From CAYRIF01 sp964424205 (GTDB lineage Bacteria; Bacteroidota; Bacteroidia; Cytophagales; Cyclobacteriaceae), in NCBI GenBank assembly GCA_964424205.1, contig CAYRIF010000088.1, forward strand, positions 1-12,597: a stretch of 12,597 bases of DNA, given 5' to 3'. The notes under the pieces were generated by a model. That model saw nothing but the letters and a program-made list of their open reading frames with translations. It had not been told where the DNA came from and ran no database searches. Within the stretch, counting starts at the first letter, position 1. Every line of letters starts with the position of its first letter. Positions 6,382 through 12,584 of this stretch are shown in pieces. Both the position numbers and the translations under genes were made by a program.

Positions 6382-6561
6382 ATGGCAAAAGTTAGAATAA
6401 CACAAACAAGAAGCGTAATCAAGAGGCCGAAAAGACAAAAGCTGACTATTCAGGCATTAGGATTAGGTAAAATAAATAGAAGCGTTGAGGTGGAGAATAC
6501 ACCGCAAATAGCAGGAATGATTAATAAAGTAAGTCATTTGATTTCTGTAACTGAATTATAA
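6382..6561 (+). CDS. rpmD: 50S ribosomal protein L30
   Basis: This small ferredoxin-like-fold 23S rRNA-binding protein is 59 residues (E. coli 59). Reading from the ATG at 6382 gives MAKVRITQTRSVIKRPKRQK, then the helix region QALGLGKINRSVEVENTPQI (24-43) with the family's LGL-K-----V-DTP pattern, and the end INKVSHLISVTEL. The ATG lies 5 nt after the rpsE stop, and the TAA is 7 nt before rplO. The position between rpsE and rplO is the canonical place for rpmD. Some bacteria lack L30; it is present and intact here. Confidence 0.96.
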   Translation: MAKVRITQTRSVIKRPKRQKLTIQALGLGKINRSVEVENTPQIAGMINKVSHLISVTEL

Positions 6562-6568
6562 TAGAACG

Positions 6569-7015
6569 ATGAAGTTAAATACATTAAAGCCCGCAGAAGG
6601 GTCGATTAAAAAGGGAAAAAGAGTAGGTAGGGGACAAGGCTCTGGCAGAGGTGGAACTTCTACGAGGGGGCACAATGGCGCTAAATCTAGGTCTGGCTAT
6701 AGTAGAAAAGAAGGGTTCGAAGGTGGACAAATGCCGTTACAAAGAAGGCTTCCTAAATTTGGTTTCAGAAGTCCTAATAGAGTAGCGTATCGAGTATTAA
6801 ATCTGGATGCTATTCAGCAATTGGTAGAAGTGCATAAAGTGGATGCCATTGATGTGAAATTTCTTTGTGACCATGGTATGGCCAAGAAAAAGGATGTGGT
6901 GAAGATATTGGGTAGCGGAGAGTTAACGTCAAAAGTAGATATTACCGTGCATGCCTTTTCAGCGAGTGCGGTTAGTGCAATTGAAAAAGTAGGCGGAAAA
7001 GTAACAACTGTATAA
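6569..7015 (+). CDS. rplO: 50S ribosomal protein L15
   Basis: L15 is a late-assembly 23S rRNA-binding protein with an extended N-terminal arm that penetrates the rRNA. It is 148 residues (144 in E. coli). The Gly/Arg-rich arm is clear (KRVGRGQGSGRGGTSTRGHN, 17-36), followed by GFEGGQMPLQRRLPKFGFRS (49-68). The C-terminal globular domain has KILGSGELTSKVDITVHAFS (111-130) and the motif ending VEKVGGKVTTV-like (EKVGGKVTTV). It lies 7 nt after rpmD and 5 nt before secY, as in most bacteria. Confidence 0.98.
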   Translation: MKLNTLKPAEGSIKKGKRVGRGQGSGRGGTSTRGHNGAKSRSGYSRKEGFEGGQMPLQRRLPKFGFRSPNRVAYRVLNLDAIQQLVEVHKVDAIDVKFLCDHGMAKKKDVVKILGSGELTSKVDITVHAFSASAVSAIEKVGGKVTTV

Positions 7016-7020
7016 AATAG

Positions 7021-8328
7021 ATGAAAAAGTTCTTCACAACCATAAAACATATTTTCGCAATCGAAGAATTGAGAAATAGAATTCTAGCGACGCTAGGATT
7101 CATTCTGATTTTTAGATTGGGCTCTTATGTGGTTTTACCAGGGTTAGATCCTTCAAAATTAGGAAGTGTTTCTGGTATGTTGGGAATGCTGGATTTATTC
7201 TTAGGTGGGGCATTTAGTAGGGCGTCAATTTTTGCTTTGGGCATCATGCCCTATATTTCGGCGTCAATCGTGTTGCAGTTGTTAACTGTAGCGGTTCCCT
7301 ATTTCCAAAAAATGCAGAAAGAAGGAGAATCTGGTAGAAAGAAAATTGGACAGATTACACGAGTATTAACCATTGCAATTACTTTGGCACAAGGGTCAGC
7401 ATATCTGGCAACAACAATCCCTGCTGAGGCAATTATGATTAACCATGCCTTGTTTAGAATTTCGGCAATTATTATCCTTACCGCTGGTACAGTATTTTGT
7501 ATGTGGTTAGGAGAAAAAATGACGGATAAAGGAATTGGAAACGGTATTTCCATGTTGATTATGATTGGAATTATGGCGCGTTTACCTGCTGAGTTATGGA
7601 TAGAAGCCACCGGTAAAGGAATGAGTGGAGCGCTTTTGTTCATTATTGAAATTATGGCGTTATTCTTTGTAGTGATGAGTGTGGTGATGTTAACACAGGC
7701 GACCAGAAGAGTACCAGTGCAATATGCAAAGCAAGTGGTGGGCGGTAAAGTATATGGAGGGCAGCGACAGTATATTCCGCTTAAAGTGAATGCCGCTGGA
7801 GTGATGCCAATTATATTTGCGCAGTCTTTGATGTTTTTGCCAGCAATGTTCTCAGGAATGTTTGCTGACAGTGATGTAGCGACTTATATTGGGACTAATT
7901 TTAGTAATCCAAATTCATGGCAATATAATTTGACATTTGGTATTATGATTGTACTGTTTACGTTTTTTTACACAGCGATTACAGTGAATCCAAATCAAAT
8001 GGCTGATGATATGAAAAGAAACGGTGGTTTTGTTCCAGGCATCAAGCCAGGCGCACAAACTTCTGAGTTTCTAGATAATATAATATCTAAAATAACTTTA
8101 CCTGGCTCATTATTCTTAGGGTTAGTGGCAGTATTGCCTGCTTTCGCAAGAATGGCTGGCGTTAGTCAAGGGTTCTCACATTTTTTCGGAGGAACTTCTC
8201 TGATAATTATGGTGGGTGTGATTTTAGATACATTACAACAAATTGAAAGTTATTTGTTGATGAGACATTATGAAGGAATGATGAAGTCGGGAAAGGTCAA
8301 GGGTAGATCACAGAATGCAGTAGCATAG
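7021..8328 (+). CDS. secY: Preprotein translocase channel subunit SecY
   Basis: SecY is the pore-forming subunit of the SecYEG translocon in the inner membrane, exporting unfolded preproteins and inserting membrane proteins. It is 435 residues (443 in E. coli) with the expected ten hydrophobic spans. The first is about 21-40, and the second includes the signature GIMPYISASIVLQLL (74-88). The second family signature is at about 163-180 (LGEKMTDKGIGNGISMLI). The cytosolic loop with QATRRVPVQYAKQ (226-238) follows. The large C5-type loop 322-355 (NPNQMADDMKRNGGFVPG, then IKPGAQT) is where SecA and ribosomes dock. The C-terminal helix has the LDTLQQIESYLLMRHYEG segment (402-419). It is co-transcribed with the ribosomal genes and precedes map by 2 nt. 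Confidence 0.99.
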   Translation: MKKFFTTIKHIFAIEELRNRILATLGFILIFRLGSYVVLPGLDPSKLGSVSGMLGMLDLFLGGAFSRASIFALGIMPYISASIVLQLLTVAVPYFQKMQKEGESGRKKIGQITRVLTIAITLAQGSAYLATTIPAEAIMINHALFRISAIIILTAGTVFCMWLGEKMTDKGIGNGISMLIMIGIMARLPAELWIEATGKGMSGALLFIIEIMALFFVVMSVVMLTQATRRVPVQYAKQVVGGKVYGGQRQYIPLKVNAAGVMPIIFAQSLMFLPAMFSGMFADSDVATYIGTNFSNPNSWQYNLTFGIMIVLFTFFYTAITVNPNQMADDMKRNGGFVPGIKPGAQTSEFLDNIISKITLPGSLFLGLVAVLPAFARMAGVSQGFSHFFGGTSLIIMVGVILDTLQQIESYLLMRHYEGMMKSGKVKGRSQNAVA

Positions 8329-8330
8329 TT

Positions 8331-9104
8331 ATGATCAATTACAAGACGGAAGAGGAGATTGAAATCATCAAGGAGAGTGCACAGATTTTGGGTAAAGCAC
8401 ATGCAGAAGTTGCTAAGCTTGTTAAGCCTGGAATAAAGACACAGAAACTAGATGAAATCGCTGAAGAATATATCAACGATTGCAATGGCGTTCCTTCTTT
8501 TAAAGGGTATAATGGATTTCCATCTACCCTGTGTATATCGGTGAATGAAAACGTTGTTCACGGTTTTCCTAGTGATTATGAGTTGAAGGATGGAGATATT
8601 GTCTCTATTGATTGTGGGGTTTTATTTAAAGGATTTCATAGTGATTCAGCTTATACTTATCCGATTGGAGAAGTTGACAAAGAGGTATTAAATCTCCTGA
8701 AAATCACGAAGGAGTCTTTGTATATAGGAATTGAAAAGGCAAAACAAGGGAATAGGGTTGGAGATATAGGATATGCCATTCAGAATTATGTAGAGGGTTT
8801 TGGGTACACGGTGGTAAGAGAATTAGTGGGACATGGTGTTGGTAAGAAATTACATGAATCACCAGAGGTTCCAAATTATGGAAAGAGGGGTAGAGGACCA
8901 AAATTAAAGAATGGGTTGGTGATAGCAATAGAGCCAATGGTTAACTTAGGAGTAAAGAATGTAGTACAAGAGTCTGACGGATGGACTATCAGAACAAGTG
9001 ATAGAAAACCATCAGCACATTATGAGCATACAATTGCAGTGTTGAAAGATAGAACAGAGATTTTGACGACGCATGAATATATAGAAGAAGTATTTAAATT
9101 TTAA
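8331..9104 (+). CDS. map: Type I methionine aminopeptidase
   Basis: This cytosolic dimetal enzyme removes the initiator Met from nascent proteins whose second residue is small, acting at the ribosome exit. At 257 residues it is the short type Ia form (E. coli 264) without an N-terminal zinc-finger extension. All pita-bread-fold active-site residues are present: His78 (VVHG), metal ligands Asp94 (SIDCG), Asp105 (HSDSA), His168 (GHGVG), Glu201 (IEPM) and Glu232 (YEHT), plus His175 (LHESP). The gene is tightly packed between secY (2 nt) and infA (1 nt). Many neighbouring products begin Met-Ala, Met-Ser or Met-Gly and are likely substrates. Confidence 0.98.
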   Translation: MINYKTEEEIEIIKESAQILGKAHAEVAKLVKPGIKTQKLDEIAEEYINDCNGVPSFKGYNGFPSTLCISVNENVVHGFPSDYELKDGDIVSIDCGVLFKGFHSDSAYTYPIGEVDKEVLNLLKITKESLYIGIEKAKQGNRVGDIGYAIQNYVEGFGYTVVRELVGHGVGKKLHESPEVPNYGKRGRGPKLKNGLVIAIEPMVNLGVKNVVQESDGWTIRTSDRKPSAHYEHTIAVLKDRTEILTTHEYIEEVFKF

Positions 9105-9105
9105 T

Positions 9106-9324
9106 ATGGCTAAACAGGTATCTATAGAACAAGATGGAACAATAGTGGAGGCGTTGTCCAATGCAATGTTTCGCGTAGAACTAGAAAATGGGCACAGAAT
9201 CATCGCACATATTTCAGGAAAAATGCGCATGTTTTATATTAAAATTTTACCTGGAGATAAGGTCAAGGTGGAGATGTCACCTTATGACTTAACAAAAGGA
9301 AGAATTGTATATCGATATAAGTAA
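9106..9324 (+). CDS. infA: Translation initiation factor IF-1
   Basis: IF-1 binds the 30S A-site during initiation and assists IF-2 and IF-3. It is 72 residues, the standard length, and a single S1-like OB fold. Diagnostic segments are GTIVEALSNAMFRVELENGH (11-30), AHISGKMR (34-41), ILPGDKVKVE (47-56) and YDLTKGRIVYRYK (60-72), which align residue for residue with E. coli IF-1. It is one base downstream of the map stop, with start context TTTTAATATGGCT and no Shine-Dalgarno site. rpmJ follows after 8 nt. Confidence 0.98.
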   Translation: MAKQVSIEQDGTIVEALSNAMFRVELENGHRIIAHISGKMRMFYIKILPGDKVKVEMSPYDLTKGRIVYRYK

Positions 9325-9332
9325 AAATAATT

Positions 9333-9449
9333 ATGAAAGTTAAGGCATCAGTAAAAAAGAGAAGTAGTGATTGCAAAATCATTCGAAGAAATGGCAAAGT
9401 ATATGTTATTAACAAAAAGAACCCTCGTTTTAAACAAAGACAGGGGTAG
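9333..9449 (+). CDS. rpmJ: 50S ribosomal protein L36, zinc-ligand-depleted form
   Basis: L36 is the smallest 50S protein. Translation from the ATG at 9333 gives 38 residues: MKVKASVKKRSSDCKIIRRN, then GKVYVINKKNPRFKQRQG. The KVxASVKK start and the KQRQG end are diagnostic. The classical zinc-ribbon ligands are Cys11, Cys14, Cys27 and His33; here they are Ser11, Cys14, Asn27 and Phe33, so only one ligand remains and zinc binding is not expected. This is the C-minus version, which I believe is common in Bacteroidota. The gene is 8 nt after infA. A 38-nt A/T-rich spacer without visible structure separates it from rpsM. Confidence 0.96.
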   Translation: MKVKASVKKRSSDCKIIRRNGKVYVINKKNPRFKQRQG

Positions 9450-9487
9450 GTTTAATAAAGAAAAAATAACAAAAGATAAATAATAAT

Positions 9488-9865
9488 ATGGCTAGAATTT
9501 CAGGAGTAGACATTCCAGGAAACAAAAGAGGCGAGATTGGCTTGACATACATTTACGGTATAGGTCGTAGCGCTGCGCAAAAGATATTGGAAAAAGCAGG
9601 CGTTGATGCTGATAAGAAGATTGATGATTGGAATGATGAGGAAGCAAACAATGTCAGATCAGTAATTGCTGACGAATTCAAGGTGGAAGGTGTTTTAAAG
9701 TCTGAAGTGCAAATGAGTATCAAACGACTTTTGGATATTGGATGTTACCGAGGTCTTAGACATAGAAGGGGCCTACCTGTAAGAGGGCAAAGGACAAAAA
9801 ATAACGCTAGAACGAGAAAAGGTAAGCGTAAAACAGTTGCAAACAAGAAAAAGGCAGTTAAATAA
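9488..9865 (+). CDS. rpsM: 30S ribosomal protein S13
   Basis: S13 in the small-subunit head forms bridges B1a/B1b with the 50S and touches P-site tRNA with its C-terminal tail. It is 125 residues (118 in E. coli). It opens with MARISGVDIPGNKRGEIGLT, then YIYGIGRSAAQKILEKAGVD (21-40) with the helix-two-turn-helix GIG motif, and the basic signature CYRGLRHRRGLPVRGQRTKN (86-105) plus NARTRKGKRKTV. In E. coli S4 represses the alpha operon at the rpsM leader; the 38-nt spacer here is too short and plain for the E. coli-type pseudoknot. Confidence 0.98.
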   Translation: MARISGVDIPGNKRGEIGLTYIYGIGRSAAQKILEKAGVDADKKIDDWNDEEANNVRSVIADEFKVEGVLKSEVQMSIKRLLDIGCYRGLRHRRGLPVRGQRTKNNARTRKGKRKTVANKKKAVK

Positions 9866-9879
9866 TCAATCTAATTGAT
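9865..9879 (+). repeat. Short hairpin in the rpsM-rpsK spacer
   Basis: ATCAAT (9865-9870) and ATTGAT (9874-9879) are perfect inverted arms around a 3-nt CTA loop, starting at the last base of the rpsM stop codon. The stem is A/T-rich with one G-C pair, so it is weak. No U tract follows directly. It may be chance; I list it because both other spacers in the alpha cluster also contain hairpins. Confidence 0.35.
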
Positions 9880-9899
9880 GCTTTTAAAAAGTAATAAGA

Positions 9900-10289
9900 A
9901 TGGCAAAAACTAAAGATAAAAGTAAGAAAAGAGTTGTAGTTGTTGAAGCGATTGGTCAAGCACACATCAAGGCTAGTTTTAACAATATTATTATCTCAAT
10001 AACAAACGCATCAGGTCAAGTAATCTCTTGGGGGTCTGCGGGTAAAATGGGCTTTCGAGGGTCAAAAAAGAATACGCCTTATGCAGCACAAATGGCTGCT
10101 TCAGATTGTGCTCAAAAAGCACATGATTTAGGACTAAGAAAAGTGGAGGTTTTTGTAAAAGGACCCGGCTCAGGTAGAGAATCTGCAATTAGAACCATCC
10201 AAAATACAGGGATTGAAGTGACAGCAATCAGAGACGTGACTCCTATGCCACACAATGGTTGCAGACCTCCAAAAAGAAGAAGAGTATAA
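9900..10289 (+). CDS. rpsK: 30S ribosomal protein S11
   Basis: S11 lies on the platform of the small subunit and shapes the E-site/mRNA exit region. The length of 129 equals E. coli S11. Clear segments are AHIKASFNNIIISITNASG (21-39), ISWGSAGKMGFRGSKKNTPY (42-61), FVKGPGSGRESAIRT (85-99) and the terminal DVTPMPHNGCRPPKRRRV. Asn119-Gly120 corresponds exactly to the Asn119 that is converted to isoaspartate in E. coli S11. The spacers on both sides (34 nt before, 54 nt after) are longer than in the spc cluster, and both carry potential hairpins. Confidence 0.98.
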   Translation: MAKTKDKSKKRVVVVEAIGQAHIKASFNNIIISITNASGQVISWGSAGKMGFRGSKKNTPYAAQMAASDCAQKAHDLGLRKVEVFVKGPGSGRESAIRTIQNTGIEVTAIRDVTPMPHNGCRPPKRRRV

Positions 10290-10295
10290 TTAGGA

Positions 10296-10326
10296 ATTAA
10301 AAGTGTCGATTGTACATCGATTTAAT
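10296..10326 (+). promoter_or_regulatory. Hairpin in the rpsK-rpsD spacer, possible S4 leader element
   Basis: An outer stem ATTAAA (10296-10301) / TTTAAT (10321-10326) encloses an inner stem TCGAT (10306-10310) / ATCGA (10316-10320). The loop is 5 nt (TGTAC) and a 4-nt AGTG bulge lies on the 5' side. The rpsD ATG is 17 nt downstream of the outer stem. It is not followed by a U tract, so it is not a terminator. Because S4 is a known autoregulator in E. coli and B. subtilis, an RNA structure just before rpsD is a reasonable regulatory candidate; function here is inference only. Confidence 0.4.
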
Positions 10327-10343
10327 AAATAGAAAAAATTAAT

Positions 10344-10946
10344 ATGGCTAGATTTACAGGTCCAAAAGGTAAGATTGAAAGAAAGTTTAACGAACCAATT
10401 TTTGGGCAAGGCAAAGCACTTCAGAAAAAAGCATATCCTCCTGGACAACATGGAAAGGGAAGAAGAAAAAAACAATCTGAATATTCGTTGCAGCTTAATG
10501 CGAAGCAAAAGGTAAAATATATCTACGGTGTTTTAGAAAAACAATTTAGAAATTTGTTTAAAAAAGCTTCAAGAAAAGAAGGGATTACTGGCGTCGTATT
10601 GTTGCAATTGTTGGAATCTAGGTTAGACAATGTAGTATATAGATTGGGTATTTCGCCAACGAGAAGAGGAGCTAGACAAATAGTGTTGCATAAACACATC
10701 ACAGTAAACGGTGGTATTGTCAACATCGCTTCTTACTCAGTAAAGCCAGGTGATATTATAGCAGTAAGAGAAAAATCGAAATCTTTGGAATCTATTACAG
10801 ATAGCTTAGCGGCAAATGTTAAAAGATTTTCCTGGATGGATTGGGATGCCTCTGATATGGCAGGAAAATTTTTGAATGTTCCTAGCAGAGATGAAATTCC
10901 TGAAAATGTTGAAGAACAACTAATCGTTGAACTTTACTCTAAATAA
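10344..10946 (+). CDS. rpsD: 30S ribosomal protein S4, zinc-free form
   Basis: S4 nucleates 16S 5'-domain assembly, lines the mRNA entry channel and is a translational autorepressor in several bacteria. It is 200 residues (206 in E. coli). The N-terminal region lacks the zinc-knuckle cysteines of C-plus S4 proteins, and I see no Cys in the whole protein. It retains the YPPGQHGKGRRKKQSEY block (31-47). The S4 RNA-binding domain begins near 91 (ESRLDNVVYRLGISPTRRGA) and continues through ARQIVLHKHITVNG to about 155. Gaps of 54 nt upstream and 77 nt downstream, both with potential RNA structure, set it apart from the closely packed genes. Confidence 0.98.
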   Translation: MARFTGPKGKIERKFNEPIFGQGKALQKKAYPPGQHGKGRRKKQSEYSLQLNAKQKVKYIYGVLEKQFRNLFKKASRKEGITGVVLLQLLESRLDNVVYRLGISPTRRGARQIVLHKHITVNGGIVNIASYSVKPGDIIAVREKSKSLESITDSLAANVKRFSWMDWDASDMAGKFLNVPSRDEIPENVEEQLIVELYSK

Positions 10947-10962
10947 TAATTGTAAAAAATAA

Positions 10963-10997
10963 AGGCAGGTATCTGATGGTGACATCGTGCCTCACCT
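10963..10997 (+). promoter_or_regulatory. Structured RNA element between rpsD and rpoA
   Basis: The outer stem AGGCA (10963-10967) / TGCCT (10988-10992) and the inner stem TGATG (10974-10978) / CATCG (10983-10987, closing with a U-G pair) are capped by GTGA (10979-10982), a GNRA-type tetraloop. A 6-nt 5' bulge GGTATC separates the stems. The bulge GGT could pair with ACC at 10994-10996, forming a pseudoknot. Alternatively GGTGA (10978-10982) can pair with TCACC (10992-10996), giving a mutually exclusive fold. It lies 26 nt before the rpoA ATG in otherwise A/T-rich sequence. No U tract follows. It could regulate rpoA, be an S4 target or a processing site. Confidence 0.45.
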
Positions 10998-11023
10998 AAA
11001 ACTAAATATAAAATAGATAAGAT

Positions 11024-12013
11024 ATGTCAATACTAGCATTTCAAATGCCCGATAAAGTTGCAATGGATAAAGCGGATGACTTCCATGGCATTTTTACATT
11101 CAAACCGTTAGAAAGAGGTTACGGGGTTACAATTGGTAATGCACTTCGAAGGATTTTGCTTTCATCATTAGAAGGGTATGCAATTACAGGAATTAAAATT
11201 CCAGGTGTTTTGCACGAATTCTCTACTGTTGAAGGGATTGTCGAAGATGTGTCTGAAGTAATTCTTAATTTGAAAATGGTCAGATTTAAGAAAATCACAG
11301 ACACCATTGATAGCAAAATTACCATTTCATTAAAGAATCAAAAAGTATTTAAAGCTGGAGATATTTCTAAATTTACTTCTTGTTTTGAAATATTAAACCC
11401 CAAGCACGTGATCTGTACGATTGACAATGCAAAGGATTTTGAGATTGAAATTATTGTAGAAAAAGGAAGAGGGTATTTACCTGCAGAGGAGAACAAACCT
11501 TCTGAACAAGTATTTGGTCATATTCCAATCGATGCCATTTTTACGCCAATAAAAAACGTAAAATATAGTGTTGAGAATACAAGGGTAGAACAAAAAACAG
11601 ATTATGAAAAATTAATCGTTGATATAGAAACTGATGGTTCTATTCACCCAGAAAATGCATTACAAGGTGCTGCTTACATATTGATTCAGCATTTCATGTT
11701 ATTCTCTGACCAAAATATGATTTTGGAAACTGCAGAGATGGCAGAGCCAGATGCAGTGGATGAAGAGTTACTACACATGCGGAAATTATTAAAAACACAG
11801 TTGAACGATTTAGATCTTTCAGTGAGAGCGTATAATTGCTTGAAAGCTGCGGATATTAGAACGTTAGGTGACCTTGCTTCTTTAGAGATTTCTGATATGA
11901 TGAAATTTAGAAACTTTGGTAAGAAGTCATTGGCAGAGTTAGAGCAGTTGATTATTGATAAAGAACTTTCTTTTGGAATGGATTTATCTAAGTACAAACT
12001 TGATGAAGAATAA
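11024..12013 (+). CDS. rpoA: DNA-directed RNA polymerase subunit alpha
   Basis: The alpha subunit dimerises to scaffold RNAP assembly, and its C-terminal domain contacts UP-element DNA and activators. The length of 329 is identical to E. coli. The N-terminal assembly domain (about 1-235) shows FTFKPLERGYGVTIGNALRR (24-43), ILLSSLEGYAITGIKI (44-59), the FSTVEGIVEDVSEVILNLK block (66-84) and GRGYLPAE (148-155). After an acidic linker the CTD (about 250-329) has SVRAYNCLKAADIRTLGDLA (266-285) and FRNFGKKSLAELEQLI (295-310). Arg268, Asn271, Gly299 and Lys301 occupy the positions of E. coli DNA-contact residues Arg265, Asn268, Gly296 and Lys298. It is flanked by a 77-nt structured gap upstream and rplQ 6 nt downstream. 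Confidence 0.99.
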   Translation: MSILAFQMPDKVAMDKADDFHGIFTFKPLERGYGVTIGNALRRILLSSLEGYAITGIKIPGVLHEFSTVEGIVEDVSEVILNLKMVRFKKITDTIDSKITISLKNQKVFKAGDISKFTSCFEILNPKHVICTIDNAKDFEIEIIVEKGRGYLPAEENKPSEQVFGHIPIDAIFTPIKNVKYSVENTRVEQKTDYEKLIVDIETDGSIHPENALQGAAYILIQHFMLFSDQNMILETAEMAEPDAVDEELLHMRKLLKTQLNDLDLSVRAYNCLKAADIRTLGDLASLEISDMMKFRNFGKKSLAELEQLIIDKELSFGMDLSKYKLDEE

Positions 12014-12019
12014 GAAATA

Positions 12020-12526
12020 ATGAGACACGGTAAAAAATTTAATCACCTAGGGAGAACGACTCCACATCGTAAGGCAATGTTGTCAAATATGGCATCTTCT
12101 CTTATCATGAATAAAAAAATAGCTACGACTGTAGCGAAAGCAAAAGCACTTAGAAAATATGTAGAGCCATTGCTTACAAAAGCAAAGGATGATACAACAC
12201 ATTCAAGAAGGGTAGTTTTCTCGTACCTAAATGATAAGGATACAGTAAAGACACTTTTTGATGAAGTAGCATCCAAAATTGCTGATAGACCAGGTGGATA
12301 TACAAGAATTATCAAACTAGGAAATAGACTAGGAGATAATGCTGACATGTGTATCATCGAATTGGTTGACTACAACGAATTGATGTTGCAAGATGCTAAA
12401 CCTGCGAAGAAGAAAACAAGAAGAAGAGGTAAGAAAAAAGCATCGGACGCAGCAGCAACTGTTGTGGCAGCAGCGGTAGCCAGCGATGTAGTAGATGAGG
12501 TAAAAGGCAAAAGCGAAGAAGAATAA
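12020..12526 (+). CDS. rplQ: 50S ribosomal protein L17 with long low-complexity tail
   Basis: L17 binds 23S rRNA near the peptide tunnel exit. The conserved core occupies residues 1-122: MRHGKKFNHLGRTTPHRKAM, then LSNMASSLIMNKKIATTVAK (21-40), ALRKYVEPLLTKAK (43-56) and GGYTRIIKLGNRLGDNADMC (92-111). The protein is 168 residues against 127 in E. coli. The extra tail (about 123-168) is basic (KKTRRRGKKK), then Ala/Val-rich (144-154), then acidic, ending SEEE. It is the last gene of the operon; the terminator stem begins 24 nt after its stop. The tail resembles the charged extensions of L22 here and is probably disordered. Confidence 0.97.
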   Translation: MRHGKKFNHLGRTTPHRKAMLSNMASSLIMNKKIATTVAKAKALRKYVEPLLTKAKDDTTHSRRVVFSYLNDKDTVKTLFDEVASKIADRPGGYTRIIKLGNRLGDNADMCIIELVDYNELMLQDAKPAKKKTRRRGKKKASDAAATVVAAAVASDVVDEVKGKSEEE

Positions 12527-12550
12527 GTTGAGAAACAAAATAATATATTG

Positions 12551-12584
12551 AAAGGGATTAGGCAATTGTCTAATCCCTTTTTTT
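12551..12584 (+). terminator. Intrinsic terminator of the ribosomal protein operon
   Basis: AAAGGGATTAG (12551-12561) and CTAATCCCTTT (12570-12580) form a perfect 11-bp stem, extended by a G-U and a C-G pair to an AATT tetraloop (12564-12567). A run of seven T residues (12578-12584) overlaps and follows the 3' arm. It lies 24 nt after the rplQ stop. The reverse strand lacks a comparable U tract, so it terminates mainly in the + direction. The remaining 13 bases of the window show nothing further. Confidence 0.95.

Noticed and set aside
9450..9487. Spacer between rpmJ and rpsM as a promoter or S4-type leader
   Set aside because: It is 38 nt of A-rich sequence with no TAnnTTTG element, no stable hairpin and no terminator; nothing supportable is seen.
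9881..9891. CTTTTAAAAAG in the rpsM-rpsK spacer as an operator palindrome
   Set aside because: It is short, imperfect and low-complexity, and easily expected by chance in A/T-rich DNA.
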